From NCBI GenBank assembly GCA_947502145.1, contig CANMYO010000004.1, forward strand, positions 1 to 64,000: a stretch of 64,000 bases of DNA, written 5' to 3'. Shown piece by piece: positions 8,956-17,380 of this stretch. Position 1 is the stretch's first letter, and each line of letters starts with the position of its first letter. The notes under the pieces are model-generated. The model was given only the letters and a program-made list of their open reading frames with translations. It had not been told where the DNA came from and ran no database searches. Both the position numbers and the translations under genes were made by a program. The stretch is from an uncultured Paracoccaceae bacterium. Its GTDB lineage: Bacteria > Pseudomonadota > Alphaproteobacteria > Rhodobacterales > Rhodobacteraceae.

Positions 8956-9272
8956 GCCATATCAGGGCAAAACACTTCGTAGAGGCGCTCCAGAATGGGC
9001 CGCACACGCGGGTCGGCCAGCCGATACCGCATTTCGCGCCCCTGGCGATCACAGGCCACCAGCCCCTCCCCGCGCAAGCGCAGCAACTGGCCGGAAACAT
9101 AGGCCTGACGTTCACCCAGCAGTGCAACAAGTTCTCCCACGGTTCGGTCAGCGGTGACCAACGCGCACAGCAGCCGCAGCCGTGCAGGATTGGACAATGA
9201 TTTCAACATTTCAGAGGCCTGCGTAGCGGCGGCATCCATCGGGTCCTGATTGATCTGGGCGATTTGAGTCAT
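8952..9272 (-). CDS. ArsR-family repressor, BigR/SqrR-like sulfide/persulfide sensor
   Basis: The 106-residue winged-helix protein has the ArsR core (LSNPARLRLLCAL, then LVALLGERQAYVSGQLLRLR as recognition helix, and a GLVACDRQGREMRYRL wing). Two Cys are placed like the redox pair of BigR/SqrR: one in the LRLLC helix and one near the C-terminus (YEVFC); a third lies in VACDR. In SqrR/BigR the pair forms a tetrasulfide bridge with persulfides and releases DNA. That mechanism is inferred from position and from the divergent sulfur operon. I prefer the ATG at 9272 with AGGA 7 nt upstream; a GTG two codons earlier is possible. Confidence 0.88.
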   Translation of the reverse strand: MTQIAQINQDPMDAAATQASEMLKSLSNPARLRLLCALVTADRTVGELVALLGERQAYVSGQLLRLRGEGLVACDRQGREMRYRLADPRVRPILERLYEVFCPDMA

Positions 9273-9309
9273 GTGCACATCCTAAACACTTCGCAAATAC
9301 ATCTCAATA

Positions 9310-9340
9310 TTGAAATATATCAAAAATGGAATATATTTGA
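9310..9340. promoter_or_regulatory. probable BigR/SqrR-like operator between the divergent sulfur genes
   Basis: The AT-rich intergenic core contains two overlapping imperfect inverted repeats, TTGA-N6-TCAA (9310-9323) and TCAAAAATG...ATATTTGA (9320-9340), in otherwise G+C-rich surroundings. It sits between the repressor and the MBL-fold hydrolase, where a shared operator would control both directions. The site is visible in the sequence; binding by the adjacent repressor is inferred. Confidence 0.6.
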
Positions 9341-9373
9341 CCAACCGAGGGATTCGCCAAAAGGATTTGCGCC

Positions 9374-10237
9374 ATGTCACCCGATGTCACTGCCTTCTTT
9401 GACGAAGCAACCAACACCGTTTCTTATGTCGCCTGCGAACCCGAAGGCAGCGCCTGCGCGATTATCGACAGTGTGCTTGATTACAATCAGGCCGCGGGGC
9501 GCACAGATACCAAATCTGCCGACAAGATCATCGCCTTTATCAAGGGTCATGATCTCAAGGTGGCCTGGATCCTGGAAAGCCATGTCCATGCCGACCACCT
9601 TTCCGCGGCCCCCTACTTGCAAGACCAGCTTGGCGGGAAGATCGGGATCGGGGATCAGATCACCGTGATCCAGAACACTTTTGGCAAGATCTTCAACGAA
9701 GGCACCAGGTTTCAGCGGGACGGGTCGCAGTTCGATGCGCTGTTCAAGGATGGTGACAGCCTGCATATCGGGCAAATGCGCGGCGATGTGTTGCATACTC
9801 CCGGTCATACTCCGGCCTGCCTGACCTATGTCATCGGCGATGCGGCCTTTGTGGGCGACACGCTGTTCATGCCGGATTTTGGCACGGCCCGCTGTGACTT
9901 CCCCGGCGGCTCTGCAGAGGATCTTTACAACTCAATTCAGAAAATTCTGGCCCTGCCGGATGAAACGCGGATTTTCGTCGGCCATGACTACAAGGCACCG
10001 GGGCGCGATGAATTTGCCTGGGAAACAACCGTCGGCGAACAGAAGGCGCTGAACGTGCATGTCGGTGCCGGCAAGCCGCTAGAAGATTTTGTCACGATGC
10101 GCACGGAACGGGACGCCAAACTTGGCATGCCAAAGCTGATCCTGCCCAGCATCCAGACCAACATGCGAGCCGGGCAAATGCCCGAACCCGAAGACAACGG
10201 CACCCGGTACTTCAAAGTGCCGATCGACACCCTCTAG
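9374..10237 (+). CDS. MBL-fold hydrolase, Blh/persulfide-dioxygenase type
   Basis: The 287-residue cytoplasmic metallo-beta-lactamase-fold protein has the metal motif HVHADHL (about 72-78), then HTPGHTPACLTY, GDTLFMPDFGTARCDFPGG and VGHDYKAPGR. This matches the ETHE1/Blh persulfide dioxygenase group, which oxidises protein- or glutathione-bound sulfane sulfur to sulfite. It is the first gene of a sulfur operon: two half-size sulfur transporters and a DUF442 protein follow on the same strand. In many relatives the DUF442 domain is fused to this protein; here it is separate. Repression by the divergent ArsR protein is likely. Confidence 0.9.
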   Translation: MSPDVTAFFDEATNTVSYVACEPEGSACAIIDSVLDYNQAAGRTDTKSADKIIAFIKGHDLKVAWILESHVHADHLSAAPYLQDQLGGKIGIGDQITVIQNTFGKIFNEGTRFQRDGSQFDALFKDGDSLHIGQMRGDVLHTPGHTPACLTYVIGDAAFVGDTLFMPDFGTARCDFPGGSAEDLYNSIQKILALPDETRIFVGHDYKAPGRDEFAWETTVGEQKALNVHVGAGKPLEDFVTMRTERDAKLGMPKLILPSIQTNMRAGQMPEPEDNGTRYFKVPIDTL

Positions 10238-10249
10238 GAGAGATTTTCA

Positions 10250-10675
10250 ATGCAAATCGAATGGATTTGGGGCCTCATCGGTGGCGGCCTCATCGGAACG
10301 GCTGCGGCTGTGTTCCTGCTGATCAACGGGCGGATCATGGGGGCCTCGGGCATTATTGGCGGGCTGGTTGATGGCAGCGGACGGCACAATGCCGCAGAAC
10401 GCATTGCCCTGCTCGCAGGGTTGTTTCTGGTGCCGGCGGTGCTGGCACTGGTGATCGGTGGCTATGATACGCGGCTGACGGGCAATACCGCCGTTGTCCT
10501 CATTGGCGGGTTGCTGGTTGGCATCGGCACACGGCTCGCAAATGGCTGCACAAGCGGCCACGGCGTCTGTGGCATCAGCCGGTTGTCTCTGCGCGGCATT
10601 GTCGCAACCGTCTTTTACATTGGCGCTGGCGGGGTGACGGTGGTGATCTTCAAACAGCTGCTGGGGGTGATCTGA
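10250..10675 (+). CDS. YeeE/YedE (PmpA-type) sulfur transport membrane protein, first half
   Basis: The 141-residue membrane protein has about four spans and the family signature [14 protein letters not shown] (about 97-110), with two Cys near the membrane. Full-length YeeE/TsuA imports thiosulfate and has two such halves; here they are separate adjacent genes, as in the PmpA/PmpB pairs of alphaproteobacterial BigR operons. GGAGA lies 9 nt before the ATG. It starts 12 nt after the MBL gene and overlaps the next gene by 1 nt, so the two halves are probably made in equal amounts. The substrate (thiosulfate, sulfide or persulfide) is inferred. Confidence 0.88.
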   Translation: MQIEWIWGLIGGGLIGTAAAVFLLINGRIMGASGIIGGLVDGSGRHNAAERIALLAGLFLVPAVLALVIGGYDTRLTGNTAVVLIGGLLVGIGTRLANGCTSGHGVCGISRLSLRGIVATVFYIGAGGVTVVIFKQLLGVI

Positions 10676-11106
10676 TGCGCAGCATTGCAGCTTTTATTGT
10701 TGGCGGGCTCTTTGGCACCGGGCTCTTGTTGTCAGGCATGACCAACACTGTCGTCGTGCGAGGCTGGCTTGATGTCTTTGGCGATTGGGACCCGACACTG
10801 GCCTTTGTGATGGGGGGCGCAATTGTGCCAATGGCCATCGCCTGGCGTCTTGTGCCGGGGCGTGCCCCGGTTCTTGGCGGTGCATTCCCGGCCCCGCCAG
10901 AGCCGCGGTTGGGACGCAATCTCGTGCTTGGGTCGGTGCTGTTTGGCATGGGCTGGGGGCTGTCCGGTCTGTGCCCCGGCCCGGCTGTTGCCTCGATTGG
11001 GTTTGGTGGGCTTGGCGGCATCCTGTTTCTAGCGGCGATGATCGTGGGGATGCTGGTCGCCCCCGCGGTCCGCAACAGGCTGGACGCTGTGCCCTCCGCA
11101 GGCTAG
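10675..11106 (+). CDS. YeeE/YedE (PmpB-type) sulfur transport membrane protein, second half
   Basis: The 143-residue membrane protein is homologous to the C-terminal half of YeeE-type transporters. GLLLSGMTN near the N-terminus and GLCPGPAVASIGFGG (about 101-115) carry the conserved SGM and Cys-Pro-Gly elements. Its ATG overlaps the stop of the preceding half by one base (TGATG), indicating translational coupling. With the first half it should form one thiosulfate/sulfane-sulfur channel. Confidence 0.88.
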   Translation: MRSIAAFIVGGLFGTGLLLSGMTNTVVVRGWLDVFGDWDPTLAFVMGGAIVPMAIAWRLVPGRAPVLGGAFPAPPEPRLGRNLVLGSVLFGMGWGLSGLCPGPAVASIGFGGLGGILFLAAMIVGMLVAPAVRNRLDAVPSAG

Positions 11107-11116
11107 GACGTTGCCC

Positions 11117-11536
11117 ATGGAAATTCGTCAGATTACCCCAAGCTACGCTGTGTCCCCGCAGATTGCCCCCGCCGACCTGCCCGCCATCAAGGCAGCCGGG
11201 TTTGGCACGATCATCAACAACCGCCCCGATGGGGAGGTGCCACCAAGCCATCAGACAGAGGCAATGCGCGCCGCGGCAGAGGCATTGGGACTGACCTTTG
11301 TGGTCAACCCGGTGACCCATCAGGGGCTCAACATGGATATGGTTGAACTGCAGCGCAGCACGCAGGACGACAGCAGCCTGCCGGTGTTTGCCTATTGCGC
11401 CTCTGGCACCCGCTCGACGATTGTCTGGGCCCTGGGTCAGGCCGGGCGGATGCCAATTGATGACATTCTTGGCGCTGCTGCGACACAGGGCTATGATATC
11501 GGTGGGATGCGCTCGCAGCTGGAAACGCTTAGCTGA
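11117..11536 (+). CDS. DUF442/TIGR01244-family sulfurtransferase (Blh N-domain type)
   Basis: The 139-residue protein resembles a small dual-specificity-phosphatase fold with the active-site loop YCASGTRS, a Cys-x5-Arg P-loop used as a rhodanese-like sulfur carrier in the Blh family. An IINNRPDGE segment near the N-terminus is also characteristic. It likely moves sulfane sulfur to or from the MBL-fold enzyme encoded upstream. I chose ATG 11117 with AGGA about 9 nt upstream; a TTG at 11111 is in frame. It is the last gene of the sulfur operon and is convergent with the next gene with no gap. Confidence 0.88.
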   Translation: MEIRQITPSYAVSPQIAPADLPAIKAAGFGTIINNRPDGEVPPSHQTEAMRAAAEALGLTFVVNPVTHQGLNMDMVELQRSTQDDSSLPVFAYCASGTRSTIVWALGQAGRMPIDDILGAAATQGYDIGGMRSQLETLS

Positions 11537-12493
11537 TCAATCCGGCACCGCCAATTGCGGCTGATGCGGGGGTGTGGCCGCGACCTGCGCCGGCTCTGGC
11601 AAATCCTGCAATTCATAATGCACATCTTCGGTGATGCGCACTGCAACCTGCCCGGCGATTTGCCCCAGCCGCGCACGCGCAACTGTGCGCCCGTCGGGTG
11701 CCTCAAGCCGCACGGCCCCAACCCGGCAGCCATAAAGCGGCACAATCTGCCCCACCTCAAGCCCGGTGGCGACCGCGAGCGGCAGATCAAACCGGTGCAG
11801 AACCGCATCCAGTGCGGCTGGTGCCGCCATGACCGTGGCGCGAAATTCAGTGTCCCAATTGGCCACCGGCGCAACCTTCTTGGGGGGCGGGGCGTCTCCG
11901 GCGTTTTGCATCGGCAAGGCGATCAGCACCGCGCCGTGACGGTCCGCCCCGCCAAGATCAAGTGAGAGGCGGATCAGGCGAAAATTCTGATCCGACAGCG
12001 CAAAGCCAAGCGCGCGCGGGCTTTCGATGCGCTGACCCATGACCACCAGATCTGTCCAGCCCTCAAGCGCAGTCCGATCTGTCGTTTCGTCAAGTTCGCG
12101 CAGGAATTGGACCAGAAATGGCATGGCAAGGGCCGCATCAGCCCGCGTTGCGATACGCGGCGGCGGGGCCACGGCCGCAACCTGCCCCAGGGTCTGCACC
12201 TCGACCGCGGCCGCGCAAAGCGCCGTGTCGCAGGCCATGAACCCCACAACGTCGCCATCCCGATGCAAGCCCTGGATCAGCAGGTCCTCTGACAGTTCCG
12301 ATAGCAGACCATCCAGATCCAATGCGTCTTCGCCAACGCTGAGCACCTGCAAGGTCAGATCAATACTGTGCTGTGCGGATCGGGTCGCGGCAAGACGCAC
12401 AGCGCGCGAGGCCGTCAGCGGCACATCGGGTGTCACTGACGGCTGCCTGTGCGTCATTTGCCGCAGAATGGATTGCGGATTTTCGTCGCTCAT
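11537..12493 (-). CDS. FliM/FliN-like (SpoA-domain) protein outside a flagellar cluster
   Basis: The 318-residue protein's C-terminal part (about 225-287) reads as a SpoA domain: LDAVLHRFDLPLAVATGLEVG, then IVPLYGC.VG.VRLEAPDGR.VARARLGQ..GQVAVRI. This is the fold of FliM/FliN switch proteins and type III secretion C-ring proteins. The N-terminal 200 residues resemble a degenerate FliM middle domain but lack an obvious EIDAL-type CheY-binding tail. No other flagellar or secretion gene is in the window; it is downstream of a sensor kinase on the same strand (68-nt gap). It may be an alternative switch component encoded away from the main cluster. Confidence 0.8.
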   Translation of the reverse strand: MSDENPQSILRQMTHRQPSVTPDVPLTASRAVRLAATRSAQHSIDLTLQVLSVGEDALDLDGLLSELSEDLLIQGLHRDGDVVGFMACDTALCAAAVEVQTLGQVAAVAPPPRIATRADAALAMPFLVQFLRELDETTDRTALEGWTDLVVMGQRIESPRALGFALSDQNFRLIRLSLDLGGADRHGAVLIALPMQNAGDAPPPKKVAPVANWDTEFRATVMAAPAALDAVLHRFDLPLAVATGLEVGQIVPLYGCRVGAVRLEAPDGRTVARARLGQIAGQVAVRITEDVHYELQDLPEPAQVAATPPHQPQLAVPD

Positions 12494-12561
12494 GTCACCT
12501 GCCTGGTCCTCTGGGACAGGTCAAACCTGCGCGAAATTGGTTGATCTTTCGTAAAGATGGC

Positions 12562-15249
12562 TCAGGCGGCGACCTGAATCTGCGCAGTGGGCACCGTCAC
12601 ACGAAAGGCCGCGCCGCCCTGGCCGGGAACATAGGCGATATTGCCGCCCAGACGCTCCATGATTTCGCGACAGATCGCCAGCCCCAGGCCAGCACCTCCG
12701 GCCCGTGCCTCATCCGTCAACCGCGAGAATTTCTCAAAGATCACGTCCTGATCTTCGGTCGCAATGCCGCTGCCATTGTCGATGAAATCCACCGTCGCGA
12801 TTCCCGCATTCTGGCGCACCTCGATGCGCAGCTCTGGTGCGTCCGCGTCACAGTATTTTGCCGCGTTGGTGATCAGGTTGATGAACACCTGCGCCAGACG
12901 GTCAAGATCAGTGTGCAGTGGAATCGCCTCACGCGTGGGCTTGCGACGCACCTTGATGCTAAGCCCATGCGCCCCAGCCGACGACACCGCCCGGTCAAGC
13001 AGGTCGGACAATTCCCCGGTTTGGCTGCGCAGGGTCACCTGACCGTTCTCAAGCACCGCAAGGTCAAGAAGATCGTCCAGAAGCCGGGTCAGCCGCAGGG
13101 CCTCATCGTGGATGATCCCGGCATATCGGGCCTTGTCGCGCGCTTCCATGTCGGTATCCCGCAGGATTTCAGAAAACGATCGGATCGAGGTCATCGGCGT
13201 GCGCAGTTCATGACTGATCTGGCTCAGAAAGGCATCCTTTTGCACTGACAGGGCCGTCAACTTGTCATTGGCCGCCTGCAGCGCCCGTGCGGTGCGATCC
13301 TGCTCTGCTGATTTCGCCTCCAGCCGGTTGGAGTATTCCAGAATCTGCGCCGCTTCATCCGCCACCGCGATCAGATCCTCCACCGAAACGCTGGCCCCCT
13401 CGGTCAGTTGCCCGATCATCGCATGTGCGGTCGCCGCACCGACGGACCCGGCCAACTCGCGTTCCAGCTGATCAATGAAATCGGGCGTGACATCGGGAAG
13501 GAACCCGTCCTTGCCCTGCGCCTCTGCCACCTGCTGAAAAATCGCCTGCGCCTGCGTTGCGCCCAGAATGCGCTGCGACATGATCAGCAGATCTTCCGCA
13601 CCCGCGCCGCTGCGCGTCCAGGCGCGCGCGCTGGCCGAATGCGCAAAAACATTGACAAACTGCGCGCCCTGCAACCGTTCAAGCGGGGTCGGAAAGGTCA
13701 GAACCGAGGCGAGGAAGAACACGCCGGTATTCAGCAACATCGACCACAGAAGCCCGTGCACCAGCGGGTCCATGCCGCCGATCCCGAACATCGCCTCCGG
13801 GCGCAGCCATGTCAGGCCAAATGGCCCGTGCAGCATCACGTCAACCGGGATGACGGCGCCCGCGCCAAAGCTGGGCAGAAACAATGTCCAAATCCAAACG
13901 CCCAACCCAGTCAACAGACCAAGCCCGGCCCCGAAACGTGTTGCCCCGCGCCAGAAAATGCCCCCCAGCATCGCGGGCAGCACCTGCACCGATCCTGAGA
14001 ATGATATCAACCCGATCGCCGCCAGCGCCGTGCCACCGCCCGAAAAGCTGTAATAAAGATATCCCAGCGCCAGCACACCCGCGATAGACAGGCGCCGGGC
14101 GGTGACAATGACGCGGCGCACATCGCCCGAAACGCTGGCCCCGGCGGTGCCCGCGCTGTTCAGCCACAGGGGCACCACGATATGGTTCGACACCATTGTC
14201 GCCAGCGCAATTGTCGCCACGATCACCATCGAGGTCGCGGAAGAGAACCCCCCGAGGAATGACAGCATCGCCAATCCGTCCTGCCCCTGAGCGAGGGGCA
14301 AGGTCAGAACGAACAAATCCGGGTTCGCCGTCTCGGGCATCAGGTTCAAGCCAACCACGGCGATCGGCAGCACGAACAGGCTCATCAACATCAGATATAG
14401 CGGGAACGCCCAGCCGGCTGTGTGCAGATGTCGCTCATCGGCATTTTCGACAACCAGCACCTGAAACATCCGGGGCAGGCACAAAAAGGCCGCGGCAGAC
14501 AGAAAAATCAAACCCGCCCAGCGCCCGCCATTCTGGTTCCATTCGCTCAGGGGCGAGGCATCAATCTGCGCCATGACAGAGGCCGGACCGTCCGCCAGCC
14601 CCCAAACGACAAAAATACCCACAGCCATCAAGGCAACCAGCTTCACCACCGCTTCGACCGCGATGGCGATGACGATTCCGTGGTGACGCTCGTTTGCATC
14701 AAGGTTCCGGGTGCCAAATAGAACGGTAAAGATGGCAAGACCAACCGCGACCCAGATCGCAGCATTGCGCAGATCAGAACCTTCCCACGGCTGTCCGCCC
14801 GCTTCTGCAAAGACCGCAAAGGACAGGGTGACAGATTGCAGCTGCAAGGCGATATAGGGGGTCGCGGCCACCACGGCAATCAGGGTCACGATCATGCCCA
14901 GCACGGTTGATTTCCCAAACCGGGAAGAAATCAGATCGGCAATCGAAGTGATCCGCTGCGCCCGCCCGATCCGCACCAACCGGCGCACGATCCACCACCA
15001 GCCAACCATCACCAATGTGGGCCCCAGGTAGATCGTCACGAACTCCAACCCCGATCTGGCGGCATATCCGACCGCGCCGTAAAACGTCCAGGCGGTGCAG
15101 TAAATCGACAGCGACAGCGTGTAGATCATCGGCGATCGCAACCAGCCCCCGCGCCCAGCTGCGGCCCGCCGCTCCGCGGCAAAGGCGACAATGAACAAGA
15201 ACGCCACATAGCCCAGCGCGACAACAATCAGCAGGTTGAACGACACCAT
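12562..15249 (-). CDS. sodium:solute symporter-histidine kinase fusion (CbrA-like sensor)
   Basis: The 895-residue protein has an N-terminal half (about 1-500) with some 12-13 membrane spans of the SSS fold (SIYCTAWTFYGAVGYAARSG, later SVQVLPAMLGGIFWRGATRFGA). A linker and coiled coil follow (EYSNRLEAKSAEQDRTARALQ), then the HisKA box SQISHELRTPMTS and an ATP-binding domain with NLITNAAKYCD, DNGSGI and GGAGLGLAI. CbrA-type proteins couple uptake or binding of a small carboxylate or amino acid to phosphorylation of a regulator. It is the third gene of the minus-strand unit response regulator - small membrane protein - kinase; the start overlaps the preceding stop (TGATG). Confidence 0.93.
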   Translation of the reverse strand: MVSFNLLIVVALGYVAFLFIVAFAAERRAAAGRGGWLRSPMIYTLSLSIYCTAWTFYGAVGYAARSGLEFVTIYLGPTLVMVGWWWIVRRLVRIGRAQRITSIADLISSRFGKSTVLGMIVTLIAVVAATPYIALQLQSVTLSFAVFAEAGGQPWEGSDLRNAAIWVAVGLAIFTVLFGTRNLDANERHHGIVIAIAVEAVVKLVALMAVGIFVVWGLADGPASVMAQIDASPLSEWNQNGGRWAGLIFLSAAAFLCLPRMFQVLVVENADERHLHTAGWAFPLYLMLMSLFVLPIAVVGLNLMPETANPDLFVLTLPLAQGQDGLAMLSFLGGFSSATSMVIVATIALATMVSNHIVVPLWLNSAGTAGASVSGDVRRVIVTARRLSIAGVLALGYLYYSFSGGGTALAAIGLISFSGSVQVLPAMLGGIFWRGATRFGAGLGLLTGLGVWIWTLFLPSFGAGAVIPVDVMLHGPFGLTWLRPEAMFGIGGMDPLVHGLLWSMLLNTGVFFLASVLTFPTPLERLQGAQFVNVFAHSASARAWTRSGAGAEDLLIMSQRILGATQAQAIFQQVAEAQGKDGFLPDVTPDFIDQLERELAGSVGAATAHAMIGQLTEGASVSVEDLIAVADEAAQILEYSNRLEAKSAEQDRTARALQAANDKLTALSVQKDAFLSQISHELRTPMTSIRSFSEILRDTDMEARDKARYAGIIHDEALRLTRLLDDLLDLAVLENGQVTLRSQTGELSDLLDRAVSSAGAHGLSIKVRRKPTREAIPLHTDLDRLAQVFINLITNAAKYCDADAPELRIEVRQNAGIATVDFIDNGSGIATEDQDVIFEKFSRLTDEARAGGAGLGLAICREIMERLGGNIAYVPGQGGAAFRVTVPTAQIQVAA

Positions 15250-15512
15250 CAGCTTTCGCCCTCTGCCTGCTCATCGGGGGACAGGAATCGTGCAAATATT
15301 GCTGAAAGAACGATCAATAACACCCAGACAGTAAAGACAAAAACAAAGGCGGACCCGGTACGGCTACTGCCCGTTTCATCTGCCCCCCACAGCAAAGGCG
15401 TCAGCCACAGAACCACACCCAGAATCGGCAACATGCGCAGGGCGTCCCGCAGGCGGCGCTGGCGATATGTCGTGCGTGCCAGGAACACCGCCCTCTGGGT
15501 GGGCGGCTTCAT
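15249..15512 (-). CDS. small two-span membrane protein coupled to the symporter-kinase
   Basis: The 87-residue protein has a basic N-terminus (TTYRQRRLRDALR) and two membrane helices (about 25-45 and 57-78). It overlaps the response regulator stop by 4 nt (ATGA) and the kinase start by 1 nt, so the three proteins are made together. Many SSS transporters have a small helical partner encoded immediately upstream (DUF4212, DUF3311 or YhdT-type); this protein occupies that position for a symporter-like sensor. The partner role is inferred; I do not recognise the exact family. Confidence 0.8.
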   Translation of the reverse strand: MKPPTQRAVFLARTTYRQRRLRDALRMLPILGVVLWLTPLLWGADETGSSRTGSAFVFVFTVWVLLIVLSAIFARFLSPDEQAEGES

Positions 15513-15877
15513 GCGCCGATCAGGCGGCGCACATGGTCGCGCACCTCAGTATTTGAAAAGGGCTTGGTCAGAAACAGCGTGGCCCCCAGTCGCGCGGCAA
15601 GCTCACGGTCCTTGGCCTGGCCCCGCGCGGTCAGCATCATCACCGGCAGCTCGGCCGATTCCGGCGCGGCGCGCAGATCGCGCAGAATGTCATAGCCGCT
15701 GCGGCCCGGCAGCATGACATCCAGAATGACCATATCGGGCGGCTGCGCGCGCAGCTTGTCCATCGCCGTTTCGCCATCCTCATGCGTGTGCACGGTAAAC
15801 CCGTCCCGCGACAGGATGAAACTGATCGCCTCGATAATGTTCGGCTCGTCTTCGATCAACAGGACGCGTTTGCCCAT
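15509..15877 (-). CDS. single-domain response regulator
   Basis: The 122-residue receiver domain has no output domain. The acidic pocket is LLIEDE (E9-D10), the phosphoacceptor Asp is D53 in MVILDVMLPG, and the conserved Thr and Lys are in MMLTA and LTKPF. I chose the ATG at 15877 because GGGAGG precedes it at good spacing; an upstream in-frame ATG would add 15 non-family residues. It is first in the operon with the small membrane protein and the symporter-kinase, its likely phosphodonor. Lacking a DNA-binding domain, it probably acts by protein contact or as a phosphate relay. Confidence 0.92.
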   Translation of the reverse strand: MGKRVLLIEDEPNIIEAISFILSRDGFTVHTHEDGETAMDKLRAQPPDMVILDVMLPGRSGYDILRDLRAAPESAELPVMMLTARGQAKDRELAARLGATLFLTKPFSNTEVRDHVRRLIGA

Positions 15878-15953
15878 GATTGACCCTCCCATTCTCCCAT
15901 GCGGCGGCCTCCCCCGTCGCATGGGTCAACTATTGCCAGAGTGACCCCGCCTG

Positions 15954-17261
15954 TCAAAGCGCTTGCGTCGATGCGGCCCCAAGCGCTGACGGTTCGCGAC
16001 GCGCAACGCAGGTCTCGCGCGGGCAAATCCGACAAGACACGCCAATGGGAATGACAGGGCCGGTCCCTTCGGGCGGGTTGGGTTTGACCAACATCGTGGC
16101 CACCACCCGTGCGGGCATGGCCGGCGCAGGCGATGAGGTCAGCTCGGCAATGGCAGTGCAGCGCAGGCGGGTGTCCGGCTGCCCGGGCACGACCACGTCG
16201 GCCTGCACGGGGCGACCCACCTGCCCCAGTGCCGAAAAGATCGGCCAAAGCGGACAGGCCGTGCCGCGTGGAAAGGCAAATCCCGCGACATCCTTGATCC
16301 GCAACGGGAACCCGCCGCCATCACAGATCACCAGCCCAAACGGAGGATACCCCGCATCCGCTGGCAGGCTGGCCATGCGCCGCGCGACCAATGACACGCC
16401 CAGCTGCAATTCGCCCGCCAGTGCCCATGGGTCGTGCCCGATGCGCGCAATCGCGGCCGTCAGCCTTGCCAGCGGCAGGGCCGCAACGTCCGTGGCATAT
16501 TGCGTCGCGAATTCCGCAAACAGGGCCTGCGCAGGTTTGCGCAGTTTGCCCGTTGCAATCACGTCTGCCGCCGTTCCGTCCGCCTCAAGCGTCGGCAGAT
16601 GCCAGTGCAGCCCCGCAAGAAAGGCTTCGACTTCTTCCAACGGCGACAGCGGCACGGCGCCGCCATCCTCGGGCGGGTCGAGATAGGCAACCAGCGCGTC
16701 ACTGCTTTGCGCCAGCCGGACGGCATCGTCATGCATATTGCGGTGAAACCGGCGCTGCCAGTCCGCATCAATCTGGTCATCACTGGTCAGAATGGCAGCG
16801 GTCGAGCGGATCGCGGTGACCGATGAAATGACGCTGTGCAGGGCCGTGGCCAGATCAGGGTCATAGGTCATGCGGTCAGCCAGCACCTGTGTGCGGGTCT
16901 CAAGCGCCGCAATCCGGCCGGCCTGCGCCGCCACAAGCGCGGCCCAACCGGGGTAGCGTGCGGCCAGATCTTCCGCCTTGCTGATCTCTGCCCCGATATC
17001 TGCAAATTCCGTGGCGGCCTGGCGCAGGCTGTCCAGCAAGGTGCGGTCGGCGCCATCGGTCAACAGTCCCGGTGCCACGTCCAGCGCAACCGCGATCCGC
17101 GACAATAGCGCCCCTGCGATTCTGCGTTTGTCGTGTTCAATCAGGTTCAGATAAGAGGGCGAAATTCCAACCTCAGCGGCCAGATCGGCCTGGCGAATCC
17201 CCAAATCCATCCGCCTTGCGCGAATGCGTGAACCTGCCCGTGGGATCGTTGATTGCGCCAA
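15954..17261 (-). CDS. XRE-family regulator with DUF2083 domain (ScfR/RamB-like)
   Basis: The 435-residue protein has an N-terminal helix-turn-helix (QADLAAEVGISPSYLNLIEH, about 24-43). A long middle region and a C-terminal DUF2083-type part follow, ending in a Cys cluster, GVSCRICPRETCVARREPS. ScfR/RamB/PrpC-type regulators of this build sense short-chain acyl-CoA and control acetate or propionate use. The start must be the TTG at 17261: an in-frame TAA lies directly upstream, and a later ATG would cut the helix-turn-helix; AAAGG lies 9 nt upstream. It is divergent from the ABC uptake operon (216-nt gap), which it may regulate. Confidence 0.88.
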   Translation of the reverse strand: MAQSTIPRAGSRIRARRMDLGIRQADLAAEVGISPSYLNLIEHDKRRIAGALLSRIAVALDVAPGLLTDGADRTLLDSLRQAATEFADIGAEISKAEDLAARYPGWAALVAAQAGRIAALETRTQVLADRMTYDPDLATALHSVISSVTAIRSTAAILTSDDQIDADWQRRFHRNMHDDAVRLAQSSDALVAYLDPPEDGGAVPLSPLEEVEAFLAGLHWHLPTLEADGTAADVIATGKLRKPAQALFAEFATQYATDVAALPLARLTAAIARIGHDPWALAGELQLGVSLVARRMASLPADAGYPPFGLVICDGGGFPLRIKDVAGFAFPRGTACPLWPIFSALGQVGRPVQADVVVPGQPDTRLRCTAIAELTSSPAPAMPARVVATMLVKPNPPEGTGPVIPIGVSCRICPRETCVARREPSALGAASTQAL

Positions 17262-17380
17262 TTAGGTTAACCTTTTCATCATCTTTCTGCACCCGCACGA
17301 CAATTGCTTTACAGGATGCCTCACCATTCTGTGCAGATATTTACAAAAAAGTCCAGCAATCAGAACAAGGTGGTGTGCAC

